Shown here: in pieces, positions 22,620-33,959 of the stretch | How the letters are laid out: every line of letters begins with the position of its first letter | How positions within the stretch are numbered: position 1 is the stretch's first letter | From: Tieghemiomyces parasiticus | Taxonomy: Eukaryota > Kickxellomycota > Dimargaritomycetes > Dimargaritales > Dimargaritaceae | Assembly (NCBI GenBank): GCA_027575765.1 | Contig: JANBPT010000061.1 | Span: 1 to 64,000, forward strand | Direction: 5' to 3' | DNA length: 64,000 nucleotides | The notes under the pieces: generated by a model | Seen by the model: only the letters and a program-made list of their open reading frames with translations | Database searches by the model: none | What the model was told of the DNA's origin: nothing | Translations under genes and position numbers: made by a program

Positions 22620-23916
22620 ATGCAGTTCCCGGAACCCCAATTCAGCAGGTCACAGGCCAATTTCCCAGACGGAAGCGACCCCTCACGAAGGCCCAGTCCA
22701 TTCCCGCAACCTATGGGTGGAGACAATCGTAGCATGATGCCGCCGGGCGGTTCACAGGCCAACTTTCACCCGGGTTCACACATGGGCAGCCAGATGCCTA
22801 TAGGCGGGCCCAACCAGGGCCCGCCGCTCGTGCCGCCGCCACCACCAGGGGCGATTATGTCGCACGAGTCCATGGCACCTCCGATGGGCAGCTTCGCACC
22901 CACGCCAATTAACGTACCTCCGCCCGAAATCCAGGCCTCGGCTATCTACCAGCCCCCACCACCGCAAGGCTTTGACGGGGAGGGCGCCCCGGGGATATAC
23001 AGCCGACTCAACCTCCCCGAGCACGCACCACTTGAAGAGCTCCTGAGCCACCCTGGGGAGATCCCTCAATTCCCGGGAGACGGTAATACTGACGGCCGCA
23101 TCATGATGCCCGATGCGCCGGGTCGGGTTTCGGAGCCAATGATGATACCCCCGGCCGGATTTAGTCGACCGGGTGCCACTTCACCACTACCCACACTTAT
23201 GAACCGATTCCGACGGTTCATGGCTCCTATGCCCATGGGGGTGCCCCCTGGGTCCTACCCGCCGTCTGGGTACCACAAAATCGACAACGACGCCTTTCAT
23301 ACCCCGGGGCTCCTCCATCGGTTACTCAACGGCCAGTGCTGGATCATTACTACCATCATCGCCATCATTCTGCTGGTCGTCGTGGCTCTCCTGCTCTATC
23401 TCGCTCTAACTAAGAATGGCCAGCCCTGTGGTGCCGCCTGTCTCGGCGTTGGCGATGGTGGGCTCTACCTGGATGGGTCAGGGCAGGCCAGCATTCTAAG
23501 CCGAAACAATAATACATGTAGGACGCACGACAAATCCGACGTGTACTACGCCGCCATCGTAAGTGGATATACCCTGACTTCCGTCATGGCAAATACGAAT
23601 ATATATGCCTTCGACGGCACTAGACTGGGCCATACACGACCTGTACCGATTCGTGGCTTACATCTAACCCATGCTTCCTCCCTGCACTACAATCCCCCAG
23701 AATCCCGGCCAGTATGGTATTTACAGTAACCTTACGCAGAGCCCCGTCTGCGGCAAATGTGTGCGCGTGTTTGGGCCCGCTGGTACCATCCAGGCCAAGG
23801 TGGTCGACCAATGCCAGGGCTGCACTTACGGTTCCCTAGCCCTCAGCCCTTCAGCTTACGCCGAAATATCAGACAACTCGGGGCCCAGCGTGCCGGTACG
23901 CTGGGAAGGTTGCTAA
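22620..23916 (+). CDS. Membrane-tethered DPBB (expansin/barwin-like) protein
   Basis: Two exons, 22620-23558 and 23701-23916 (donor GTAAGT), 384 aa. Residues 1-235 are a Pro/Gly/Met/Gln-rich, probably disordered, presumably cytosolic segment. A single membrane span lies at about 241-263 (WIITTIIAIILLVVVALLLY). The extracellular part is a double-psi beta-barrel as in expansins, barwin and RlpA: VCGKCVRVFGP, then VVDQCQGC, then LALSPSAYAEI and PVRWEGC. In many relatives the third motif reads LDLS; here the Asp is Ala, which may remove a catalytic-like residue. Fungal DPBB proteins usually are secreted and act on or bind cell-wall polysaccharides; tethering is inferred to place this one at the wall-membrane interface. 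Splicing at 23558/23701 restores the AAINPGQYG entry to the domain. Confidence 0.78.
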
Positions 23917-26556
23917 GCTCAGGCGAGCCTCGCACTGACGGCACGTCACCTTTCTGCGGTGCCAAGCAAAGGTCCCTCCGCTTGAGTCTGGCGAGGCATT
24001 ACCGGACAGGCCGGCGGACCGTCAGTATAACACTCCTTGTATTCTATCTATGCTATACTCGCCTTCTTTTTGACCTGCCCTTCTCCGGCAGCCCGCCCCA
24101 CGATCATCACCATACTACAGCTACCTCGTCTGTTAAGGAACACCTCTTTACTCGGACGTTAATTAGAAGCAACCTTCTATGCCCCCGTATGCATACTATA
24201 AATACCCACTATAATTTGCAGCTTCTCAAAAATAAAATGATGTTTATTTAAAACAATTGCTATCGTTTGGTACCACACGGAGAGCTCTTCCTATTTAGCT
24301 GGCAATGTAGTGTCAAATGGCTAGGCTGGGAGTCTGTCAGGCATCCACGGCGGGCTCCAGTGTGACGAACCTACCCCACATCCGCCAACGATAATCTGTG
24401 AACCTCTGTGAGCCGCAGGGAGGGGGAGCTAGGTCGGGGACTGTAGAGAACGGACGAAAGGAGATTTATTTTGGAACCGGATATGTAGGCACAGGTGGCG
24501 GTAGCCCGGTGTGGTGGTGCTTTAGTGTGGTATAACTGTGGGGCAGGGCGGCTGACGGTCCAGATTTCCGCGTGCCTTTGTCCAGGCACAGAGAATGAGT
24601 CCCAACCCGTACGCTGTGTAGTGGTCGGCAGAGGCCTTGACACTCAGGTGCAACTGGTCACCTCTGGTAAAAGATAAGCTGTCAGTTTATCCTTGGGTAT
24701 CACACAGCCCAGGCAGGTCTGGGTTGGGTTGGGACAGGGTCACCTTAAGAACATTACTTCCGGCGATTGGAGCCAGTAGGTGGATCATAATGATACACTC
24801 AACTTTTATCGCCTGTGACAGCGGAGTTCAGCAGGTAATCCTCTGACTCTGCCAATTTTCTCTGGGAAATTGGTAGCAAAACGTTACCGCTGGTGACGCA
24901 GATCATCAGTGAAGTTGTGCAGGTCCCGGTGATCGAGGTAGCTGCAAAAACTCTCAAGTCCCTGTGCAGAATATAGTGCAAAGTACTAGGGGAAGTGTGG
25001 AAAACATGAACCAGTTATTCAGCGATCAGCCGAGGGTCTTACGTAAACAGTCTCATAACTATGACCCCATAAAGTTTGCTAATATTATCTGATGAGCACC
25101 CAAATCATGGATCGACTTCAAGAGAGCAGTGGCCCGTACGAAATGGGGGCTAGCCATTTGTAGACAGTGGTTTAGCAAGGGGGCAGCCAGGCCCAACAGG
25201 TCATAATGGCCGCAGGGTGCGAGTAAAGAATCATTGAGTTTGTGGTAGAGCAGCCATGGGCCATAGATGAAGGAGGATACGAAGTAAAGGCTAAGCCAAT
25301 GGGTGGTGCAAACGAGAACAATAGGCGGCTAAGATGCGAAACAAGTAGTATATGGAGGTTACTTTAAGATACATGAACCAGTGGTACGTGGCCGTGTTGG
25401 TATGAGTAGTTTCGGGTACGGCAGGCAGGAATTGTTGAGAACTGGGCCCGTAATTACCACAGGAGTGGTCCATTACTCTGGGTAAATATCTGACCAGGAG
25501 TGGAGCATCTCAGCAGGGTATTTCATCATATTACATTACTGGTACGCAGTAACATTGATAATAAGTACGGAGTCATTGTCGTGGTAAGTAGGAAACCGTG
25601 AGGAGATTGGTATGATCATAAAGTATAGGAGGATAAAGATACGTTTATCAAGGTGTCCTCTCACTGGCTAATATGGCCCGTGGGGCTTAGACATGAGCCA
25701 TGGGTAGCGTCTTGTAAGTTGGGGAGGCGGATGGTGTTCGCCTTTGGTTGCAAGTCGGAAAAAGGTAAGCTGAAACGTTTAGATAAAGAGGGGTAAGGTT
25801 ATAGCAAGGTTTAGCTGGCGGAGAGTGTGGTCTGATGCAAGGTACGATGATGGTAAGGACAATGTTAGGGATTTGTTGTAGGGTTAGGCGATAGTGGCGG
25901 CGAAGATGGCTGCTTGCCGCCAGACCGGCTAGGCGGGAACGCCAGTGGTGGTGGGTTTACTGTGAAGGGTGGAGTGAGTGGCTGCTGCGAGGTGCTTCTT
26001 GGCTACCACAGGGCCACGTGCCAATAGAAAAGTAAGGGAGGGAGCAGATAAAGCTTGTTTGGCTGTTGTTAATATATATATATATACAACTCTCGTGGCT
26101 CGCCGATAACAAGTTAAAGGGCGGGTCGTGACGAGAGGTAATATTTACAAAGCTCGGTTGTATCTGCCGCCATCTGACTATAATTAGGAAGCCCCTCCTC
26201 CCTCTTAAACGAGCAGTCACCGACTGTATTTCGCTGGGAATTAAATGTTATCGCACCCACTGAAACCTGATGGGGAAATGAAGTGTGAGAGGGAGGGAGG
26301 AATGCATGTGTATGTGACTGACGTTTTGCCCCCGTGCGAGAGATGGGGGAGGATATGGCCTGAGTATTTCGTAAGCAGTTCTCAACCGGGTTACCTCTTC
26401 ATGCCCTTGTTCGAGATAAATGCAGTCCTACTCTAACAGCTCGTCTTCAACTCCGCACCTCCAAGCTTCTGGTTGCTACTATCGACCTCTTAGCCGTCGC
26501 ATCTTCATTTCAGTCTTGACCACGCATTTCCCTCATCTCCACCCTCGCTCCTCACT
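23917..26556. other. Gene-poor spacer
   Basis: About 2.6 kb with no supported gene on either strand. Relatively AT-rich at 24790-25900, with an (AT)n tract at 26072-26086. Frames are short and lack recognisable motifs. Confidence 0.4.
26072..26086. repeat. (AT)n microsatellite
   Basis: An uninterrupted run of alternating A and T about 470 bp upstream of the GST gene. Confidence 0.7.
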
Positions 26557-27390
26557 ATGACTGAACAGGTAATTATTCCTTCTCGACGCCCAACCTAGCC
26601 CACCTATTGTGTGGCTGCTGGGTGCTGGACGAGGAGGGGTATCCCCCCCCTCCTACCGATAGTTCTTTACTGGCCCGCGCCTACCTGCCTAACTATTCTG
26701 CCCACGACCGCTCTGTGCACCCAACACGAGAAGGTCGACACCCCCAAACCCATCCTCTACACCTACTTCCGCTCGAGCTGCTCGGGCCGAATTCGTGCGG
26801 CTCTCAACCTCAAGGGCATCCCGTACGAGCCCCGGTACGTCAACCTCCTTACGGAGGAGCAAAACTCAGAGGAGCATCTCAAACTAAATCCGAACGGTAA
26901 AGTCCCGGTCCTGATTATCGACGGTTTACAGCTTACCCAGTCCATGGCCATCCTGGAATATCTTGAGGAGACCCGTCCCGAACCAGCTCTACTCCCGTCG
27001 CGGTCGGACCCAGCCCGCCGAGCCGTCGTGCGCTCCATCTCAGATATTATCGCTGCCGACGTTCAGCCCGTCCAGAACCTCGGTGTACTGCGCCGACTCC
27101 CTGCGGATGGTCGCAAGCCCTGGGGTCGCTGGGTGGTGGATAACGGATTCCGCGCCGTTGAAGCGATTCTCCAGAAATCGGCGGGTCGGTACTGTGTCGG
27201 CGACCAGGTCACCTTCGCGGATATCTGCGTGTACGGCCAGATGTGGAACGCCCTTCGGTACGAGGTGGATATGAAGGAATACCCCATCTTGGCGGGGGTG
27301 TATGAGCGGCTCCTAGAATTGGATGCGTTCCGCGACGCGCTGTGGATTAACCAAGAGGACTGCCCTGCGGAACAGCGGCAGCACAGTTAA
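26557..27390 (+). CDS. Zeta-class glutathione S-transferase / maleylacetoacetate isomerase
   Basis: Converts maleylacetoacetate to fumarylacetoacetate with glutathione in phenylalanine/tyrosine breakdown. Two exons: 26557-26568 (MTEQ, donor GTAATT) and 26731-27390, 223 aa, normal for the family. The thioredoxin-like N-domain shows the zeta motif FRSSCSGRIRAALNLKGIPY, then LKLNPNGKVPVLIIDG and the Gln-Ser glutathione-contact motif in LTQSMAILEYLEE. The helical C-domain has QNLGVLRRL, GRYCVGDQVTFADICVYGQM and AFRDALWINQEDCP. The usual motif is SSCxWR or SSCxHR; here the aromatic residue is Gly. The exact acceptor could be 3 bp later, dropping one Lys. Confidence 0.88.
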
Positions 27391-28807
27391 AATCGGAGGG
27401 CAGTGCTTGGTCCCGTTCTGAGACTGTAAAAACCGACGTTGTGGAGCCTGTGCAGAGACACTTCGTTGGCCTTATCGCCGGGTGATATAAATATACCGTT
27501 TCCACCTACCCTTAATTCGACAACGTGGCTGCGGCCCTTCGAAGTCAAATAGAAGCCATCTAAGGGTGTGGGAAAGCACATCGCAACCACAGTCTCCGTT
27601 TCATTGATCCCCCTATACGAGCCCATACCTCACGTTCCTCCTCCCCCCCCGTTCCACTGATTTGGCCAGGAATAGACAGTGCGATGGTGTGAACCGTCCG
27701 GGGATACACATGAATCCTGGGCGACAGCTGTGTTTGTAAGCGCCAAGGAAGGGAGTTACGCTAAGCCAAAAGGTGAAGGTGCCAAGCTGGGAGCGATATT
27801 TCAGAGCAAAAGGTAGTGGCTGCAATTACAGGATCTACCCTGGACACCAGTCTAGAATTAGACAGGTTTTCGAAGGAAGTAAAATGGGCGGTTTGATTGC
27901 CATTTTCATCAGCACGCCGTGCTGCGTCACTTTCTCTCGGAGTTGACATGGGCAATTGACCCCAGTACACCTACACAGCTCATCAAGTTGGCGCTTCACT
28001 CTTCCCCGCCCCGCCCACGGACCTCGTCGTCACCGCTGGGCATGCTCTTCCCCCTCATCCCCTCCCCCTCCGCATACTCCAGTAACTACGCCAACTTTTC
28101 GGAAAGATACTGACTGGTACGCCCTCAACGCCGATGGCATGTATGGGGAGAAAGTGGGCTAGGTTCCAGGGCCAATCAGGTCCAAACGAAATACCCTCGG
28201 GCCACTACATATCGCCCATTCCGTCCAAAGGGAATAGATGGTTGGAGGATAGATGGCTTCGCCCTGGCGCCCATACGGCTCTCTTGGGTGCCCGCCACCA
28301 CACCCGTTTTCTGTGCGTCTTTCGGCTCGTCGCCGTGGGGGGGGGGGTGAGGCGCGGCGGGGTATCCAAGAGGTAGGGGGCAAGTATTGAAGAGCGATGG
28401 AGATACTTAGTAACTGTGCACTTGGGTGGGTGAGATGAGAGTGTTGAATAGGGCACTCAGCCTTCCTCTCCTCACGCACTTCATCTCGCCGTTTCCTTCC
28501 CCACACCCCCTTCTAACCTTCCCCCCGCCGTTGCCGCTAGCCACAGAGGTATATAAATGAGCCCGCCTGGCTGCACCTGCCTCTCGGATAAATATACCTG
28601 CCCCAGCCGTCTCTACACCCTTTACTCACACCTTAACCTCGTCTACCTTAACCTACGGCTGCCTATCCCGTCGTCTCAACCTTCTTACCCCTTATTTCGT
28701 CCACCGCGCACGCTCTTCTCACTTCTAATACACACGCCTCTCCATTCCCAACCGCAAACACTGGCAACCTTTTACCAGTCCCGCGCATTTCCGCTTCTCC
28801 TCCGGCC
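27391..28807. other. Spacer between GST and GILT genes
   Basis: No supported gene. Contains a G-run at 28337-28346 and ends in a pyrimidine-rich leader (28560-28800) with a TATA-like box. Confidence 0.4.
28550..28559 (+). promoter_or_regulatory. Putative TATA box of the GILT gene
   Basis: TATATAAATG about 250 bp upstream of the GILT start codon, followed by a C/T-rich presumptive leader. Position suggests a core promoter element. Confidence 0.4.
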
Positions 28808-30501
28808 ATGTCGTACAAGTCGCTCCTCACGGCCACAGGCGAGGTGGCCCACCGGTGGCGACCGACGACCAAGCAGCTCATTACGGGCGCCTGTCTCGTC
28901 TTCTGCCTCACTTACCTCATTCTCAGCGTGAATCAGGACCGCGACCGATGGGACGCTGCACGCCGTCGTCTAGGCAAGGACGATCGCCACTACCAGACGT
29001 CCTATTGGAATAGCTTTGTCGACCGGCCCCGAGGCACCCCACCGCCGGCACATTTGAATGATACCCGCCTGCGGCTGCTATCCCAGAAGGAAGCGTCCAG
29101 TGAGGGACTCCAGGGCAGTGGTGGCGATAACACTACGGTTGCGGTGGACTTTTTCGTCATGTCCAAGTGTCCTGGTGAGTACACGCATTCCCGACGAGGG
29201 CACACTATTGCGGTACTGAAGTGGGGAGGCCGGAGCTCTCTCTGCGATACTGCTCGGTGACGGTGTCGTGGACATGACGCCATCCTCATGCTGCTCGTAA
29301 GCCCACGCGTGTACGACGCTAACCTTCTCCCCTCGTCCCCACGCCCTTGATCCTTTTTTCCCTCGCTTATGCCAGACGCCATCTTCTGCGAGAACTACCT
29401 GCACCGCGTCCGTAAGTAGTACCTCCACCCTGTTGACGACCAACTTGAGGTGTGGGGGGGGGGAAGGGTTCCTTAGACAATACCATGCCTAGCCTTCTCC
29501 GCCCTTATGACCATGCGATAGGCTGCAATGATAACACCACATTACTAATACATTGCCACTCTACACGAGTGCGTCCTTCGTTTCCCACCGGCCCTATCCC
29601 CTTCTTCATTGCCCTCCTGATTAGTCGAAACGCTGAGACCGATTGCGCGGACCCGCTTCCACTATATCGCCAGGTTTGAGTCCCCCGACGACCCAGCATC
29701 GCCAGTGCGTTGTATGCACGGCCCTGACGAGGTACGTACTTCCGGATTGTCACCACGAACCTGTTCGGAAGGTTGTGATGTGTCCTTCTTGGTCCCGGCT
29801 TGCTTACTAATTTGTAAAGCATACCTACGTTACTTGTATACCAATGCACTACACGTACCGTCCATACATCAACCTACGCCCTCCCCTCTTCAGTGCAAGG
29901 GAAACATCCAGCAGCTGTGTGTGGCGGACCGCTACGGCGCCGATAAGGCCTACGACTTTATCTACTGCCAGAACCACGCCGTCCGGCGGATCGGCACGGA
30001 GCGCCTGGCGGCTACGTGCGCCAAGTCACTCGGCATGGGCTACATGCCCGAGCTGACCGACTGCGTCAAGCACGACGGCGACGACCTGTTGCGTCGATCG
30101 ATCCACTTTTCCCAAGAGAGCGAAGTTAGGTAAGCCTTTCTTCCTTTGTTGCTCTTTCTTGCATTGTTTTTTTTTTCCATTTTCTTGCAGGTTTCTACGT
30201 GAAGAAGCGGATCACAGCCACCGGCTTCATTGCCTTACTTTTTCGGTATCTAACGCGAACACCCTTATGGTACCTTTTCTTATATATGTATACACCATTC
30301 ACAACACCATTGACCCCCTCCCCCACTTTTGGCAGTCAAAGCTGCACCGTCTATGTAGACCAGAAACTCCGCTGCATCTACGAATCCGGGAGCTGGCAGA
30401 CATGTCCAGGTGGCCACGCCGAGGACGACTTTGTCCGGACCATCTGTGATGCCTACCGTGGCGACCCAGAACAGTACCCCGCCGCATGCAAGAAGCCGTA
30501 A
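28808..30501 (+). CDS. GILT-family lysosomal/secretory thiol reductase
   Basis: GILT-type enzymes reduce protein disulfides in acidic compartments. Five exons: 28808-29174, 29376-29411, 29625-29731, 29894-30129 and 30336-30501, 303 aa in frame. The N-terminus has a membrane segment at about 23-41 (LITGACLVFCLTYLILSV) with a positively charged front, suggesting a type II anchor instead of a cleaved signal. The active-site region is VDFFVMSKCPDAIFCE, with a C-x5-C spacing. The GILT signature follows: CMHGPDE, then CKGNIQQLC across a splice. Later come FIYCQN, CAKSLGMGY, a small-substrate-pocket-like SCTVYVDQKLRC and CPGGHAEDDFVRTIC. Skipping straight from 30129 to 30336 restores the frame and the conserved SCTVYVD strand. 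Many conserved cysteines support a functional protein. Confidence 0.83.
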
Positions 30502-32048
30502 GGTTAGCGTTATGTAGTTTAATCAGCTGTGATGTACTTTACTAGGTAATTCGCTGGCCAAGCGAGCCCAATTATCTCCCGGGTACCGTTATGATTTTTA
30601 ATGATTTTTATTATTGCATCGATTTAACATCCACAATCGAAGCGGGGACCGATTATAATATAGTAAATCAGCCACGTAGGGCGAAGGTTATTACTTTGAC
30701 CATGGGGATTTTCTATGATGGGGAGAGGGGAGGGGCCGTTATCAACGCGGGCTTTCTCACCCATAGCTGCTGGCTCAACCCAAACGGCTGCGGTACATAC
30801 GGATGCCGAACCGACCGCGCAGCTCGGTGAGGAGGCGTGGTGGGGGGAGGGAAGGGGAACGGCAGCCATGTGCGGGAGACTTTGGTTGGAATAAAAGCCA
30901 TTAACGCCTTCAAAGTAGTTTAGTTGGCTGAACCGCCCCCTCCTCTCTCTCTCTCTCTCTCTCTCCCTTAGATCTGTTAAGGAAAAAATGCGGAAAAAAG
31001 CATCCCCCACCTCCCCGTCGCGTCATACAAAAAGGTTACAAATACGTCACAACTCATAGGGCATGTGTGGGATAAGGGGGGGATACACAAACCGCCCGGT
31101 TCACATTCCTCCAGCGGACATCATGGTCATTTCGGGGGATGTGATATTGCCATCAAGTTACGCCTCCCCGTGGGAAGAAGTGGACACACTGATAGTTTAG
31201 TCCGCATGTAGGATATCAATCTCGCTAGCCGTGCTCTCCCACCTACTCCCCCCTCCCACACACTCGCTACATCCCTCCTCCTCTGGGTAAGGGTGTATGG
31301 GCCATGCTCCCGTCGGCCTGTGCTGCAGTTTGTATAGACCCTGCCGCCACGTGCATAGCTTCCCCAGTGCATCACCTGTATAGTGACAACATCCATACCA
31401 TAGTCCCCCAGTGGGATACACAAAAAAAAAACGATCGTGGTACACGTGCTGGTGGCGTAAAAGGTAACTGGTACATATCCACATGCTGCTGTCTTTTTTT
31501 TAATTACACACATGGTTACACAAGTGAGGGTGGCAGAGGTCCTAGGTGTCTACCCCTGCGCCTCCGTGGATTGTGAGGTGCTGTAAGAGATACCCATTTC
31601 CGTTCGAGAATCAGAAATAAAAAGGTCACGAGAAGGGTTGTTTATTCGATGATTACGCAACACGTCGACGGTTGAAAAGAGAGCTGGGTGTACATAATTG
31701 TCAGTGGCGGATATGTGTGGTAGGAGAGAGAGGGGGGGTTAGTTGGACGAGAAATATGTAAAATGTAGATGGGAAGAGACAATAGTCGAGGAGAGGCGGG
31801 GTGCAGGTAATAATACAAGGCGGATAGGAAGAGTAAATTTCGACAAAGAGGGGGGGGCAAGTCGGCCACACAAGCGGCCTGGACAAGTTGGAAGTACAGA
31901 GAAGATTAGTATGGCCGACGAAATCTCACACCAAAGCTCCCAACGCACACACACACACTCACTCACGCACATAACACATATCAATTTTTAAAGGAGGCAG
32001 AAGCCAGCTTAGGACAGCACAACGCCCACGCACAGCACCGGGGAAGAT
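30502..32048. other. Convergent 3' spacer
   Basis: Between GILT (+) and the CBM21 gene (-). No gene supported. Holds a (CT)n tract at 30943-30965 and a (CA)n tract near 31945-31958. Confidence 0.4.
30943..30965. repeat. (CT)n microsatellite
   Basis: About eleven uninterrupted CT units followed by CCC. No associated gene. Confidence 0.75.
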
Positions 32049-33959
32049 CTAAGTCCGGATGCAGGTGGCGGGGGTGGGCGAAGCGCTAGCGAAGGTAGGC
32101 GAGACCGAGAACAGATTGTACCCGGAGGGCGACTTGGTCATCACACCGCCACCCGCGGCGAGATACGAGTCCGAATGCGAGCTGTGGTGGTAGAACCCGT
32201 CGAAATGGCTGCGCTGGGGCGGGGGCTGGGAAGCCGCGCGGCGGCGATCGGCCAGGTGAGGGATTCCGATGGGCACCGCTGACGAGGCGTGGTAGCTGCT
32301 GCTGCTGAAGGTTGTGTCGTCATCGGACGAGGACAAGGCCTCGTGATACAGGTCCGATGCAGACCCATCGTGGGTGACCGCCAGGGCACTGAAGGGCAGG
32401 TCGAGTGGAGCCGGCACGATCGAGGGGGAGGTGGAGAGCAGGCCCGAGGCCGACGCCATGGGCTGAATGGCCAGGTCCATGTACTTCTGGGCGTTACTCC
32501 GGGTGGCACTGGCCGACAGCGGGGAAAAAGGTGCCGCAACGGCAGCCGGGGCCGACTGATCAGGGCGCAGCGCGGCGCTGAGCGACGCCCCGAAATCGTA
32601 GCGGTTGGCCAGCCGGGTGCTGTTCATGCGCAGGAACCCGCCGTCGGGGGAGGTACCCAAAGCCGGGGACGAGGTGCGACGCGGGGCGGCGGCCAGTGGC
32701 GGGGATAGAGGACGGTGGTCCTCGTCCTCCCCGTCGGCCTCGACCCCGGCATCGGCGGGACCGGAGGGCAGCTGGCGGGGGTAATCGCCCAGCTCGGCGG
32801 GGTTGAAAAAATAGTCGGTCTGGAGGTGGGTAGGGTCGGAGCTGGATCGGCGACGCACGTACGGGGCCGGGGCGGCCTTGGTGAGCGCACCGGGGTGGGC
32901 GGTGCCATACCGGACATGGTAGTTGTGACCGGCGTTGTTGTCCCAGTACTCCTGGCCGGCCACAGTGTAGCGCAGGCAGAAGAAGAGCGAGCGACGGGTG
33001 GCGGCAGGCGCAGTGACCAGGGGCAGGGTGAAGGTGAAACGGTCCACGGCCGGGTGCGCGCTAGGCAGCGTCTCGGAGTATACGGCCCCCACCTCAGTGT
33101 AGGTCTGCCACAGGTCGGTGGTGTAGCGCACCACCAGGGACTTTTGGTACGCCAGATTCTGGACTTGCACGCTGCCCAGCAGTTTGGACTTGTCTGAGGC
33201 CAGGGCGACATTCTCGAGCCGGACGGGGCGGGAGTGGAACAGGTTGACGGTGGGCGGGGGGAAGTTGACCAGGGTCACGACCATCTCGGTGCAAGTGGTC
33301 GGGGCCGTATCGTCCTCCTCCTCGTCGGTATCACTGACGTTGTCGGCGTCGTCACCCGGGAAGTACTCGGCTGTGTGGCTGACAGTGTCCGGGGTCTCTA
33401 ACTTGAGGAACAGCTTGACGCGCTCGAGGTTGGTCGGGAAGCGCACAGACTTGTTGGGGGTGACCGGGGAGGAGCGGGTGCCGTCTCGCACAGCCAGCCT
33501 GAGGGCCGACTTGAGGGGTGTGGCGGTCGGGCCGTTGGGCTGGTGGAGTCGAGCGGCGGTGGACACGAAGGCCTGGGGGCTGGGCAGCTGGATGGACAGG
33601 TTCGGGCGGGGAGAGCTGGCGAGCAGGGAGGTGTGCCGGGTCCGGCCGCTGTACGAGGTGACCGACGGGGCGCCGGTGTCGGATACAAAAGTGGAGCCGA
33701 AGCAACCCGCGGCGGTGAGTGCCGAGATGGTCGGCGGGCTGGTGCTGACTTTTCCCCAGGGCACCGAGTACGACGGGGCCGTCAGGGTGTGGGGGGACGT
33801 AGGAGCGGAGGAGGCGGGCGAGCCGGCCGGGGAGCGCTTGGCCCCAGCGACTAGGCTGACCCGGCGGTGGGCCCGCGCGGATTTGACGGGCGAGAAGAGA
33901 CCGGCCCCTTCTGGTGGGAAGCACGGCGAGGTGGGGGCGGTAGCAGCCTGGAGCGACAT
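32049..33959 (-). CDS. Glycogen-targeting regulatory subunit of protein phosphatase 1 (CBM21)
   Basis: Proteins of this class (yeast Gac1/Pig1, animal PPP1R3) bring PP1 to glycogen to activate glycogen synthase. Single exon; 636 aa from the ATG at 33959. An in-frame ATG at 34028 would add a hydrophobic stretch unsuited to a cytosolic protein. Residues 1-165 are Ser/Pro/Thr-rich. A PP1-docking RVxF-type motif is at about 170-174 (KSVRF), followed by NLERVKLFLK, the usual neighbour in Gac1-like proteins. An acidic stretch (VSDTDEEEDD) precedes the CBM21 domain at about 240-350: RPVRLENVALASDKSKLLG, VQNLAYQKSLVVRYTTDLW, then the signature EYWDNNAGHNYHVRY. The last 280 residues are low-complexity Ser/Ala/Pro-rich with possible phosphosites (SSSDDD). 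Confidence 0.88.
   Translation of the reverse strand: MSLQAATAPTSPCFPPEGAGLFSPVKSARAHRRVSLVAGAKRSPAGSPASSAPTSPHTLTAPSYSVPWGKVSTSPPTISALTAAGCFGSTFVSDTGAPSVTSYSGRTRHTSLLASSPRPNLSIQLPSPQAFVSTAARLHQPNGPTATPLKSALRLAVRDGTRSSPVTPNKSVRFPTNLERVKLFLKLETPDTVSHTAEYFPGDDADNVSDTDEEEDDTAPTTCTEMVVTLVNFPPPTVNLFHSRPVRLENVALASDKSKLLGSVQVQNLAYQKSLVVRYTTDLWQTYTEVGAVYSETLPSAHPAVDRFTFTLPLVTAPAATRRSLFFCLRYTVAGQEYWDNNAGHNYHVRYGTAHPGALTKAAPAPYVRRRSSSDPTHLQTDYFFNPAELGDYPRQLPSGPADAGVEADGEDEDHRPLSPPLAAAPRRTSSPALGTSPDGGFLRMNSTRLANRYDFGASLSAALRPDQSAPAAVAAPFSPLSASATRSNAQKYMDLAIQPMASASGLLSTSPSIVPAPLDLPFSALAVTHDGSASDLYHEALSSSDDDTTFSSSSYHASSAVPIGIPHLADRRRAASQPPPQRSHFDGFYHHSSHSDSYLAAGGGVMTKSPSGYNLFSVSPTFASASPTPATCIRT

Noticed and set aside
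30182..30300. Extra exon in the GILT gene between 30129 and 30336
   Set aside because: Its frames do not carry GILT motifs, and direct joining of 30129 to 30336 restores the conserved SCTVYVD strand in phase.
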